The position numbers were made by a program, and so were the translations under genes. Shown here piece after piece: positions 41,197 to 53,600 of a stretch of 64,000 bases of DNA; positions within the stretch are counted from its first letter, which is position 1; every line of letters starts with the position of its first letter. Source of the DNA: Hirsutella rhossiliensis (taxonomy: Eukaryota > Ascomycota > Sordariomycetes > Hypocreales > Ophiocordycipitaceae); assembly GCF_020360975.1 (NCBI RefSeq), contig NW_025408667.1, forward strand, positions 3,162,001 through 3,226,000. Reading direction: 5' to 3'. Under the pieces are notes generated by a model. It made no database searches, was not told the origin of the DNA, and saw only the letters and a program-made list of their open reading frames with translations.

Positions 41197-41764
41197 TATA
41201 AGGAACGGTGTTCCTACTATAAATAAAGCAGCTATAATATACTCTCCCGATTATATAAGCTAATAAGTAGTATATTAATTATAGATAAAATCTCATCCTA
41301 TAGAGCAAGAATCGCTCGTTATTTTGCATGTCATTATACATTAAACGGGTTGCCGGTTATCGTATAATCGGGAATCGAAGGAACAAAGCTAGCTTAGAAT
41401 GCTAGCTAAGACCTCTTAAGAACACCGGTACGACCAACCTCCTTTAAACACGAATATCAGTGGAACTAAGATACTTCTAGATTCACTCGAGGTATCACGG
41501 AATTCCCTAGTCTTAGGGCTATACGGCAGCCTAAATCTGGTCCCGAAAGGTTCTTCCGTTTAGCTACAATTGTCTATATAAGACAGCATGTCCGCTGGTA
41601 GATAGATAGAGAATTATTAACTTTAACACCTCTTTTATATACTAATACACTACTAATAAATTCCGTTGAAAATCCTACCTTATACTCCTTCTTCCCCTCT
41701 ATCACGTAGTCTTACGTAATTCCTTAATTTCCTAAAATTCCGCTTTTGCTTATATACCTTAAGA
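41197..41764 (+). repeat. 5' LTR of the Copia element
   Basis: 568 bp. It contains a long stretch with surviving CA/TG (for example TTGCATGTCATTATACATT), and is less mutated than the internal region. Confidence 0.9.
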
Positions 41765-41849
41765 GGTTATAAGCCCGGCTTGCTCCTTTTAAGCCGGGAA
41801 ATCAACTACTTATACCTTTGAAATTCCTCGTCGAAATATTTAATTAAAA

Positions 41850-44800
41850 TTCCTTTCGAAATTCCCCCTAACTTCTTTTACCTTCCTACGCTCTTAAGCT
41901 CCCGTCTAGACTTCTCGATCCCTACGAACGAAATAATACCGAATTTATATAAAATAGGTAGATAGAAAGAATACGAATTTACTAGACTTAAGGGAAATTT
42001 AAATTATACCTTATAGACTACGAGGATAAAAGCTATCCTTATAAAAGAAAAGCTTATTGCTGCTCTAGAGCAAGCAAATTATATATAGACTACGGAGGCT
42101 TTATCTATAATATTCCTTCGAGTCGAAGATGGTCCCTTAATGTAAATTCGGCATCTAAAAAATGCTAAAGAAGCGTGGGATAAGCTTAAAAAGCTATATA
42201 ATCCGTCGAACTTTTCATCGAATTATCTGCTTATTAAGCAGCTCTTTAATCTTAGTCCCTCGGACTTTAATTTAGAGAACTACCTTTATAAGGTAAAGGA
42301 AATCTACGAGGATTTAAAATCCTATAATATAGAAATTCTAGAAGTTATCCTTATAGCATAGATTCTTAATTACCTTAATAAGGAATTTAGAAGCTATATT
42401 ATAAATATTACGCAGAGCCTTAGGCATAATTCTACGGCGTTTACCCTCGAATCCCTAACAGCTAGTCTTTTAGACGAAGCTAGAAGAATAGAGGATATAG
42501 ATAAATCTTCGGAGAAAGCCTTCCTAATACGAAGGAAGCCTTAGAAATCCCATAGAAATTCTATAGGTACTCCTTATTATAAGGAATATAAAAAACCAGG
42601 GCATTTTATAGTAAATTACTATAAATTACACCCGAATAAGGCTCCTACTTATTAGGTTTTAAATAAAGGAAAGAAGGACGATAGGACTCGAATTTCTAAG
42701 AAGAGAAAATCTTCTTCTTCGTCTTCTTCTTCTAGGAAGAAATCCCCTTCTAGTAGTGTTTCTACTACTAATAAAAGAAGGAAGGCTTGAATTATAGAGC
42801 TAGAGTCCGATTCGGACGATAGTAATAAGGTCTTAAATATAGCTTCGCAAGAAAATATAAACCTAGGTATCGACCTTATAGACCTTTCTAGGGCTCCGAC
42901 CCCTATGCAAACGTCTAAGGATTTAGAGGTAATTTTAACCTCTATAAATACCCCTATAGTAGAAGCTAATAAAGACTCTCTTTTAGGACCTCTAGAAGCC
43001 TTAATTCCTAGAATAAAGGAATTAGTTTTAAAGGCAAGAGAAGGAGGATTTCCTAGTTATAAAAATAAAAGGATCTTTAATTTTATCTATAATACCGGAG
43101 CTACTAAGCATATAGTATCTAATAAGAATTTCCTTATTAACTATAAAGAAATTAAGTCTAAAGTTTACTAGGGAAAAGCTTTCTTTATATTAGTAAAAGG
43201 AAAGGGGGACTTAGTATTTAAGTTCCCGTATAGTAGAAAAAGGTATATCCTTCGAGACTGCTTTTATATACCTAAATTAGGGGTAAATATACTATCCCAA
43301 TCTTATTTTAATAATACCTATGCCTTAATAGGAGGAAATAAAGTCCTTTTATTAGATTATAAGGCTAAGGTCCTTACTAAAGGATTTCTTAGAAATAAAT
43401 TATATTATATTCCTATAGAACCTTTATTAGAAAGCTAATCGATCCTTATTATGTCTTTAAAAGCAAAGGATATAGATTTTTATACTTAGTACTTACGCTT
43501 AGGGCATATAAATAGTAGGGCTATTTTAGAAATATTAAAAAGATATAATAAGGATATAAAGATGCCTCTAGAAGAGGAAAATAAAATAAGGCAATGCGAA
43601 ATATATATTAGAGCTAAAGCAACGAATAAGGTTAATAAAAATAAGGTTAATAAAGAACCTTCGTATAAGTCTTATTCTTATTTAGAAAAAATAGTATTAG
43701 ATATTTAGGGGCTAATTAAAGTGCCTACTTATAATAAATATTACTATTATATTTCTTTCCTAGACGTAGGAACCCGATATCTAGAAATATACCTTCTTCG
43801 AAAAAAGGGAGAAGCTCTAGATAGGTTCCTAGAATTTAAAAATAGGGTAGAAAATAACCCTAAAAATACTAGGATTAGAGAAGCATTTTCTAATAATGCT
43901 AAAGAATTTATATATAAAATAAAGCTCTATTACGAAAAAGAAGGAATTACCTTTAATTCTAGTCCTCCTAGGACGCCGGAATCTAACGGTAGAATAGAAA
44001 GAATAAATCGTACTATATTAGAAAAAGTACGAGCTCTTTTATTTACTACTAGGCTTCCTAAATATCTATAGGGAGAACCTGTTTTAACAGCTACCTATTT
44101 ATATAATAGATCACCGTATTCTACGATAGGATTTAAAAGTCCTATAGAAAAGAGGGATAATATAATACTACCCTTCGAGACCTTAAATAAAATTAAGACC
44201 TTCGGAAGCCTTATATATTATAAGAATAAAGACCCTAAAGATAAGCTAGATAATAGAGCTTTTAAGGGAATAATAGTAGGCTATTTAGAAAATGCATATA
44301 AAATCTAGGAATTTTCTAAGAGAAAGATTACTATCTCTAGACATATTACTATACTAGAAAATAAATTTATAAAAAATCTGGAAATCTCTAGTAGTAATAA
44401 TACCTTTGATTTTAATTTTATTCTAAATAAAGATAAGCTAGAAAGCTATATCCCTACTAAAGAACCTAGAGATAAAAGTCCCTCGCCCTTTATAGAAGAA
44501 GAGTCTCTAAATAACGATCCTATTCCTACTACTAGTAAAATAGTAGTAGAATTACCTAAGAAGCCGGAAGGATTCGATTCTAACTATATCCAATACCCTA
44601 ACGTTAATTTATTTCTAAACTGCGATTTTATAGAGTTAATTCTAGCTAGTATAGAAAATCAGGATCTAAAAATTCTAAAGACCTATAAATAGGCAATAAA
44701 TAGCCCTAAGGTAGCATTTTAGAAAGAAGCTATAATTAAGGAAATTAGCTAGCTAATTAAATATAAAACTTAGGAATTTTCCTACCTCCCTAGGGATAGG

Positions 44801-46313
44801 GAGGATATAGGAGGCCGCTAGGTCTATACTATTAAGAAGGATAGTTAAAATAATATAATAAAATATAAAGCCCGTTTCGTAATATAGGGATTTAAGCAGA
44901 TCTATAGCTTAGATTTCCTAGATACCTTCTCGACTACGGCTAGACCTAAATCTATTAGAATTCTACTTATTTTAGTTATTATCTATAAATTCGAAGCTTT
45001 ATAGATAGATATAATAAATGCCTTCGTATATACCGATATAGATAGCGAAGTATATATCGATCTTCCTATAGGCTACGAAGAATACGCTCTTAAAGAATAT
45101 TATTTAAAATATAGATTAGCTTATAGAGCTAAAGGAATTAAATTAACTAAATTCCTAGACCTATATAAAACCGGTCAAATTAAAGCAAAGCTAAAGAAAG
45201 CATTATATAGCCTAAAACAAAGTCCTAAGCTCTAGTATAATTATTTAAAAATTATACTAAATAATCTCGGATTTCTTCCTCTTTTAATAGACGAAGGAGT
45301 ATTTATAAATAAGGAGTATAGTATAGCCTTAGCAATTTACGTCGACGACTTTCTTATAGTAGGGCCCTCTAAATCTATAATAGAAGAAAGATTATTTAAA
45401 GAATTATTTAAATTCCTAGATTTTACTATCTTAGGAGATATAAAAGACTTCTTAGGTCTAAATATTATAATAAACCGAGAAAATAAAGAGCTATATATAT
45501 CCTAAGAAAATTATACCTTAAATAAATTAAAGGAATTTAATAAAGAAGGTATAGGAACTTGAATTTACCGCTATAGTAGGCTTTAAGCTTATAAAAGCAA
45601 AGGAATTACCTTCTAAGGAAGATATATTATAATTTTAGAAGGAAATAGGATCTCTATTATACTTAGCCTTATTTACTAGGCTAGATATCTTATATTCTAT
45701 AATTTCCTACGCTAGATTCGCCGGTAAGCCTAACTAGACGCATTTTAAGGCTTTAAATATAATTTAGAAATATTTAAATAAATTCCCTAGCCTAAAGATT
45801 AAATATAATTATAATATCCCTTTTACCTATCTATATATAAAGGGTTTTACCGACTTTAGCTAGGCGTTGGATTTAACGGACGGAAAATCCTTTTCCGGTT
45901 ACTGTTTTTATATATATAATAATATAATAAGCTAGGCTTGCTCTAAGTAGAAGGCCGTTGCCCTTTCTACCTACGAAGTAGAGTATATTAGCCTTAGGCA
46001 GGCAAATAAAGAAGCTATTTATTTAAATATGCTTTTTAAAAATATTACTAAGGATCTATCTATTAAGATTCCTAATACTATACCTCCTATTTTAACGGAT
46101 AATACTGCTGCTATTAAATTAGTAGAAAATCCGGAATTTTATAAAAGATCTAAGTATATAAGATTAGCCTATTACTATACTAGAACTAGTATAAGAGAAG
46201 GGGAAATTAGAGTTTTTTATATTAAATTAAAAGATAATATAGCTAATATTTTTATAAAGGAATTAAGACCTAGATTATTCTATAAATTTAGAGACGGTCT
46301 ATCCTTAATATAA
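41850..46313 (+). pseudogene. Copia gag-pol polyprotein, RIP-mutated
   Basis: One plus-strand reading frame with RIP stops. UBN2-type gag lies near 42100-42500 (LKNAKEAWDKLKKLYNPS, YKVKEIYEDLKSYN). The protease-region motif YNTGATKHIVSN near 43090 follows, with the catalytic Asp changed to Asn. Next are the pre-integrase LRLGHINSRAI near 43500, the integrase core (LDVGTRYLEIYLL near 43755, FSNNAKEF, SPPRTPESNGRIERINRT near 43965), the reverse transcriptase with YVDDFLIVG near 45340, and an RNase H tail (STYEVEYISLRQANKEA near 45970, LTDNTAAIKL, ending near 46313). Open stretches of 80-120 codons survive (42905-43171, 43721-44071, 46029-46313). Confidence 0.88.
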
Positions 46314-46681
46314 GTTCCTAAGCAATTAAAAGGGGTTTTAGATATTTCTTATGCTTTTATATCTTTCCCCTACTAGGTTTTTCCTTTTAGGTTTCCTAGA
46401 GAATTATTTACTAGGTTTTTATCTATTAAGATTTTCCTAGTAATAATAGGTTTTACCTTATATAAGGTTATCCTATAAATAATTATTATAACTATAGATT
46501 TTTCCTACTATAGGTTTTTCTATTAGTATATACCTAAGGATTTTTTTCCTAAGAAAGAATAGGTTTTTATATATCCTATTAAGGTATAAGAATGGTTTTC
46601 CTAAATTAGGTTTTTACCCTATATATATACTACTATAAATAAATTAGTAAAGAGTATATAAATCTACTCTTTAAGGGAGGC

Positions 46682-47249
46682 TATAAGGAATAGTGTTCCT
46701 ACTATAAATAAAGCAGCTATAATATACTCTCCCGATTATATAAGCTAATAAGTAGTATATTAATTAGAGGTAAAATCTTATCTTATAGAGCAAGAATCGC
46801 TCGTTATTTTACATGTTATTATGCATTAAACAGGTTGCCGGTTATCGTATAATCGGGAATCGAAGGAATAGAGCTAGCTTAGAATGCTAGCTAAGACCTC
46901 TTAAGAACACCGGCACGACTAACCTCCTTTAAACACGAATATTAGTAGAACCAAGACACTTCTAGATTTACTCGAGATATCACGGAATTCCCTAGTTTTA
47001 GGGCTATACGGCAGCCTAAATCTAGTCCCGAAAGGTTCTTCCGTTCAGCTATAATTGTCTATATAAGACAGTATGTCCGCTGGTAGATAGATAGAGAATT
47101 ATTAACTTTAACACCTCGTATATATACTAATATACTACTAATAAATTCCGTTGAAAATCCTACCTTATACTCCTTCTTCCCCTCTATTACGTAGTCTTAC
47201 GTGATTCCTTAATTTCCTAAAATTCCGCTTTTGCTTATATACCTTAAGA
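46682..47249 (+). repeat. 3' LTR of the Copia element
   Basis: 568 bp, the same length as the 5' LTR. It is followed by AAAAA, then Gypsy-4 sequence resumes at CCACG. Confidence 0.9.
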
Positions 47250-47914
47250 AAAAACCACGATCCTTATATAATACTTTAAAAGATATAAATAACAACGATA
47301 GCGTAATCTAGACCGTTCTAGAACCCTACTAAGACCTCTTACTTATATACATACTAATAATACTAATATAAGTACTAATAAGGGATACCCTAATAACCTT
47401 AACCTTAGCTTTCCTCTATATAGTAGCTTATAAAGAACGCCTACCTCTCGCTAATAGATAAGAAAGTAAGTAATAAGATAGTTATAATAAGATATCCTTT
47501 AACTCCGAAAACTCTAACTCTAAATTTCATAACCTCGTAATCTATAAGCATACTATATCTAGAAACGCTAGCCGTTAAGAGGGATTATTTAATCCTACTA
47601 CTAGCAATATAAAGAAAATTAAGGTAGATATTAATAAGATTACTAATAGACTTAGAAACACGCTCGCTAAAAGCTAAGATAACCTTATAGGAAGACTCCG
47701 CTAACTATAACTCCTACCTATTAGTAAATTTAACGGTAAAAACATAACTAAATTCCTTAAGAAGTTTAAATAGGAGATATACGTTAACTATATCTATAAT
47801 AAGGATAAAATAAACTAGCTTAAAGTCTATATCTCCTTTATATAAGCCCCTACTATTAAAATTCTTATAAATAGACTTACCTAAGAAGAAGTAAAAAAGA
47901 GACTCCTTTAATAC

Positions 47915-48091
47915 TATAAGGGCTTTTGCCTTATATAGGCCTAGACTAAGGTCTAGGCTAAGTCTATATATAAGCGGCCTCCGCGCCTATATAGGCTAGG
48001 CCCGTACTTCTCTTCCTTTTCCCCCTTATAGATTATTAACCTTCTTTTAACGGACCGTACCTAAGCCTATACCTCTGCCTACTCTATAATA
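47915..48091 (+). repeat. 5' LTR of the gag-only element
   Basis: 177 bp, preceded by AATAC. Confidence 0.9.
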
Positions 48092-48339
48092 GTATAATCT
48101 ACCCTTTATTTTACCCTCTCTATATCCCCGTATATAGAATAGCTATTTTTAGCTACCTTTAAAGCCGACGTTTAATTACCTAGTCTAGTTAAACCGCCCG
48201 CGCTAGTATATACATACGCGAAATATCCGTACTCCTATAGTTATAAAATTAAGGCGAACGTAATACTTAGTTCGCCTAGGCAATTAAGAGCCTCTTATAA
48301 TAGTAGGGCTCCGTATAACTAAGAGCGGTACTACCGCAC

Positions 48340-49590
48340 CTTAGTAAGTTCGACGGCTCCTCTATAGAGCTCGAGCTATAGCTACTTTATATAGAAGCAA
48401 AGCTCTATACTAATAGCGCCGTAATAAGGGATATCCGCGCTTAATTCGACTATCTTTACGCGAGCCTATCCCTACGCCTATAAAGGCATCTCTTACCGTT
48501 TACGCGTACTAGTATAAACGGACTAGCCGACCTCCTCGCAAAGCTCTATACTAATTACGGCGAACTTAATATAGCTAAGTCGGTAGGTTAGGAGCTTATA
48601 ACGCTCCGTTAAAAGCGGAGTAAAGCTATTCCGGCTTACCTTATATAGTTCGAAGAGGTGCTTTATTAAGCAAACGTATATAGCTAGCCTAATATAGTAA
48701 AGTATAATTACCTTATTACGAGCTTAACTTTAGATTAGCGTACTTATTTAAGCGAAAGGTCTATACTATTAAATATATATACCGATCTTATCCGCTTTCT
48801 TTATAAGCTTAATAGTAATAAGTTTCTTTTTTTATTTTCTTCTATAATATAAGAAGAGGATAACGCTAGTAATACTATAGATATCTCTATCTCTACCTTA
48901 AAGACCGAGGATAGAAAGAGGTAGCAATAGGAGGGTCGCTATATAAGCTACGGCAGTAAATCCTATTAGTTTTTAAAGTGCCTACGCCGGGAAGCGCGGG
49001 TAAACGCACTCTAAGTAGTAGAGGGGCGCACGCGCTAAGATAGAAAGGAGGTTAGGTTCGACGATAGCGACTCTAGTAACGAGTAATCTTAGTAATGCCT
49101 TTATAGGCTTTATCGGCGTCCCCTTACGTACGGTAGTAGCTGCTATATAGACGGGACGTATGCCTATAGCGACCGAAAGGGCGGCTAAGATATAGGAAGG
49201 CCGCTAATATAATATAACTATAGCGAAAAGGAGTGCCCGTATAGCCCTATATAGGAGGGAGTAGAGCCTTATATACCGGAGTACCGTCCCCTATATTACG
49301 GTACTAGGAGCTACTACCGTGCGCCGATATAGGGGGGGCGGGATACTATAAGCTTACTAAAGCTAGCTATGCGCCGTTCTATATACCTCTACTCCTTAGC
49401 TAAAAGTGCTAAAGCCCGACTCCTAGGGCGCGGCCCCTACTAATAATATAGTCTATCCGAGAAGCTCGCTTAGGAGGGTATTATACGTTATTTACTAACG
49501 TTTTTTCCGCGACTAAGCGTATATAGTCCGTATAAGGGTTCCGTCCCCTTAGGCGCGGTATTAGGTATTATTTAAAGGCGCGCTTCTTTA
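48340..49590 (+). pseudogene. Gag-like pseudo-ORF of the gag-only element
   Basis: A plus-strand frame with TAG/TAA-only breaks. It starts with KFDGSS/IELEL-like sequence (near 48350), goes through a helical capsid-like part to about 48840, and then an Arg/Tyr-rich tail with a possible degraded knuckle (YSDRKGG, CPYSPI near 49160-49240). No pol domain follows before the 3' LTR. Identification as gag rests on position and helical composition. Confidence 0.5.
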
Positions 49591-49610
49591 AAAGCTAGGT
49601 AGGGGTATAA

Positions 49611-49787
49611 TATAAGGGCTTTTACCCTATATAGGCCTAGACTAGGGTCTAGGCTAAGTCTATATATAAGCGGCCTCCGCGCTTATATAGGCTAGGCCTA
49701 TACTTCTCTTCCTTTTCCCCCTTATAGATTATTAACTTTCTTTTAACGGACCGCACCTAAGCCTATGCCTTTACTTACTTTATAATA
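49611..49787 (+). repeat. 3' LTR of the gag-only element
   Basis: 177 bp, followed by AATAC. Confidence 0.9.
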
Positions 49788-50699
49788 AATACTACTATAT
49801 ATATAATATTAAATAACTAGAAACTACTAATAACTACTTAGACTATTATAATACTAAAAAGCCTAAGACTATTATAGAAGTTATAGAATAGCTTAGTCTC
49901 TACTTATACCTATAGCGTAAGGTATAACCTAATAGCTAGGAAGAATCTATAGTTTAGTTATACTTTATCTACTATATAATACTAAAGGAGCTTATTATTA
50001 ACGTTATAAAGAGAAATAGAAAGATATTTAAAGTTATCTCGAAACTCTTATATAAAAGCCTTATCTATATAATTAATAACTACTTAGCACCTCGCTAGGA
50101 CGTTAAGCAATAAGATATAGTATCTAAAGTCTATAATTAAAAGCTTAAGAACCTAAAGAAAGACTAGCTCTTTAAGGAAATTAATAAAGTAATAAAGGAA
50201 GCCGAATCTAATAAGGGCGAAGAAAAACTTATTAAAGAGTTAAAGAAAATAGATAAGAAACCTAGATAGCTTATAAAAGAGATCTTAGACCTAATAAAAG
50301 CCTTTAAAGATATAAAGATTAACCTTACTCGCTAGTAAGAGTAGATATTTAACTAGCTTAATAAGGAATAAAGACGCGTTAGTAGTAAAGGCTACTCTTT
50401 AAGTCGTAGATAAGGAGGTAGCGTAAATACTATCGGATTTTACTACCTATCTAATTAATATATATAGTTTTAGGTTAATACTTTTAACTAGCCTAAGAGA
50501 TACTTCTATTACGGTAAAGAAAGATACTACCTTAATAAGTATAAGGTATACTCTTAGGACTATAAGATTAGATTTATAATATATAAAGTAGTAAACGGGA
50601 CTTTTTACCTTAAAAGAAAAGATAATAAAATCGTAATTCCCTTAGTACTAACTAATAGGTTTTCTTAAATAGGTATATATATTTAAAGGCTTATTATAT

Positions 50700-53600
50700 A
50701 CTAGGTAGATATATAGCTAGACTCTTTTATACTACTACTTATAAAATAAGGTAAAGCTATTATTATACTATCTTACCTAAATTAAGCTACTAGTAAAAGA
50801 GAATCTAGTTTCCTAGACTATTTTTAAAAATATAGAAGCTTATATAAGTAGAAGCTAAGGAATCTAAAAGTAAGCGATATAAGAAAAAAAGTAGGAAGGA
50901 CATCGGTTATTATAATTATAGATAATATATAATAAAGCGATATATATAATTAGATAATCTATATAACTATAATAGGGATTAATGCCTATAAAGGGAAAAG
51001 ATAAAGAGTTAAAGAGGATATAAAGGAAATCGAGATAACGAGAATAGTAAAAACTAGCTTAAAGGTTATCCCTATATATTATAGATATAAAGTAGATCTA
51101 GATAAGAAGTTTAATAGACTTATAGATAAAATCGTTAGAGAAATTATATATAAAAGAATCCCGATCCCTTTAAATTACCTAATTAACTTTATTCCCTAAC
51201 TAGGCGAGAGACTTAGTATAAGATATATAGATATAGCCTAAGGTATAGAAAATATTAAATTCTAGACCCTAGAGAAAGTAGAGAGCAATATAAGACCTTA
51301 TAGAGCTACGATAATAGTTATAAAAGTAGCTAAAGATAATATAGAGAGTAGTTTACTCCTCCTTAAATATCTATAAGGAAAACTCGCGGTAGCTTTAGTA
51401 TAAGTTAAAGAATAAGATAAAGAATACTAAGTCGAACCGATTAAGCTTACTTACCTTACTTATAAAGAATCGGATTATAAGTGCCTCGAAGTCTAATAAG
51501 TACTAAAGGAAGTTAGGTTTATAACTAATATAATTAGCGTAACGTAACTAGCCTAAGGACTATTTAATTAATAAACTCTAGAAGTAATAAGACTAAAGAA
51601 AAACGAATTTATTATATAAGAAGTAGTACTCTTAATAAGATACTAAGAGACGACTTTAAAGGACCTTATAGCGATTCCTATAATACGTATAAATATAGTC
51701 CTTATACCTTTCCGCTCGCTTAAGTATATATAAGACCTACCCCGTATTTAAGTATAGCTTAGTAGCTAGAAAGCTAAAGTTCTAAGCGCCCTAATTAATA
51801 CTAGGTCTAAAGGAAACCTTATTACTAAAAGATATATAAACGTATATACGCTTAAAATCCTATTAATAAGAGTATTAACGACGGCGTATACTAGGTCCTT
51901 TATAGATATAGTTAGGGAGGTAGAGACTAATCTCTATCTAAGCACGGCCTAGATACTAATCCGTCTTTATATTACGCTAGATAGAGTCTTAGTCCCTTTT
52001 ATCCTAGGCATATTATTTATTAGAGCCGCGCGTATATTATTTAATTATTCCCTAAGGAATAGTAATATATAGGTTAAATATTAGATCGGTATTATCTAAG
52101 TAGTTATACTAGCGGTAGGAGCTATTAGATAGGAGCTTTTAGACGAGGTCGATATAGTAAAATCCTTTTAGACTACGACCTTAATAGTTAATAAAGACGT
52201 ATATAAAAGACTAAAGCTTAAGGAGACTATATAGGAAATAGCTACCTAGCTCCTAAGAAATTTTTTTAGGCTTTAGTAATAGAAGTCGAAGAAGATAACT
52301 TAGGAGCTACCTAATAATTATAGAGAGAACCCCTTATAAATACCCTAACGGCCGAGATTCTCTTACTAGGAAGTAAGATCCTTAGTTATAAAGGGGGTGC
52401 TAACTAAGTCCTTAACCTAGCCTATACTAGCGTAAATAAGCCCTTAATAGCACTAGTATAATAGCAATTAATTATAGACGAAGGAGATAAGGCGATTCTA
52501 GCTATTAGATCTAAAATAGTAAAAGAGATTATTAAAGTTATAGTTATAGAGGCTATAGGAGAATTTAAGAAAAATATTATTAGAGCTAGAAAGAAGTTTA
52601 GAAAGATCTAGAAGGTTAAAGTTAAGATAGGGAGGAAACGATCTATTAAATTATATAATCTAAGAGTTAATACTCTCTTTAAAAGAAAAGTAAATAAGAT
52701 TAACCTTATTAACGATACTCTATTAAACGGCTCAATGCTAGAAGGGGACCCTAACTAAAAGAAGACTAAATAGAATACCGTTAAAGATAAGATATAGCCT
52801 AGACCCTACCTAGAACACTTAATAGGAAAATTCTTAAGTATATAGAAAGGAAAGCGGCTAATATAAGAGAGACTTAAAGTAATTTACGAATAATTTAAGG
52901 GCTTTCTTATAAAGGTAGAAATCCGGATCTTTAATAGTATTTTATTTAATAAAGAAGCAGCGTTATCTTAAGACTTTATAGAAAGAGGTAAAGTCGACCT
53001 AGCTATAGCCCCCCTATAGGTTATTAGGATAATAGAATATAAAGTATAGTAAGTAGCCTTAATTCTAATCCTAAAAGCGATAGAGTAGAAAGTTATCGAT
53101 ATCCTTAAAATTAGACTAGAAATAGGAGTCCTTAAAGAAGGGCATAGGCCCTATAGGAACCCCTTTTTCCTTATAGTAAAGAAAGATAGAGGGCTACGCT
53201 TAATTAATTCCGCTATATATATAAATACCGTTATAATAAGAGACGCGAACCTACTACTAAATATAAATAAGTTTAGCGACTACTTCTCGATATATAAGAT
53301 CCTTTCCCTCCTAGACCTTTTTTTAGGCTATAATTAAATCCCTCTTAATATTAGAAGCTATAACTTAATAATATTCGCGACGCCTATTAGCTTCTTACGT
53401 ATATATATACTCCCTTAAGGGGCTACGAACTTAGTCGGCTAATTTATAAGGATAATATAAAGAATCCTATAAGACTTTATACCGAATATCTATAGGAATT
53501 TCCTCGATAATATAGGTATTAAGGGGCCCGATATAACGTATAATAATAAAGAGGTAGCGCTAAGAGTAAGGAGATTTATCTTTAAATACCTTATTAACCT

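Larger units (their letters stand above)
41197..47249 (+). mobile_element. Copia element, RIP-dead, nested in Gypsy-4
   Basis: 568-bp LTRs (41197-41764 and 46682-47249) with an AAAAA target duplication (41192-41196 and 47250-47254). Internal order is gag, protease, integrase, reverse transcriptase, RNase H, which is the Copia order. The LTR ends now read TATAAGGAA and CTTAAGA, so the terminal dinucleotides are not canonical. A purine tract AAGGGAGGC precedes the 3' LTR. The LTRs differ by scattered transitions only, as far as compared. Confidence 0.92.
47915..49787 (+). mobile_element. Gag-only LTR retrotransposon (non-autonomous), nested
   Basis: Two 177-bp LTRs (47915-48091 and 49611-49787) with a perfect AATAC duplication (47910-47914 and 49788-49792). 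LTRs start TATAAGGGCTTTT and end TATAATA. The 1.5-kb interior has no polymerase or integrase motif. A plus-strand gag-like frame spans about 48340-49590 (SIELELQLLYIEAKLYTN, TSINGLADLLAKLYTNYG, ERSILLNIYTDLIRFLYKLN). It resembles a TRIM/LARD-like element that keeps gag and depends on another element for reverse transcription. Confidence 0.85.
47255..50680 (+). pseudogene. Gypsy-4 gag, RIP-mutated, split by the gag-only element
   Basis: The two parts, 47255-47914 and 49793-50680, read as one plus-strand product. The first has an acidic, Asn/Ser-rich N-terminal part, KIKVDINKITNRLRNTLA and the capsid-like KFNGKNITKFLKKFK near 47725. After the insertion come helical lysine-rich sequence (KLKNLKKD, LIKELKKIDKKPR), and a degraded zinc-knuckle-like patch (KRYFYYGKERYYLNKYK near 50490, where Cys codons would have become Tyr). 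Stops are TAG/TAA. The upstream leader 40885-41196 has no readable protein. Confidence 0.55.
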
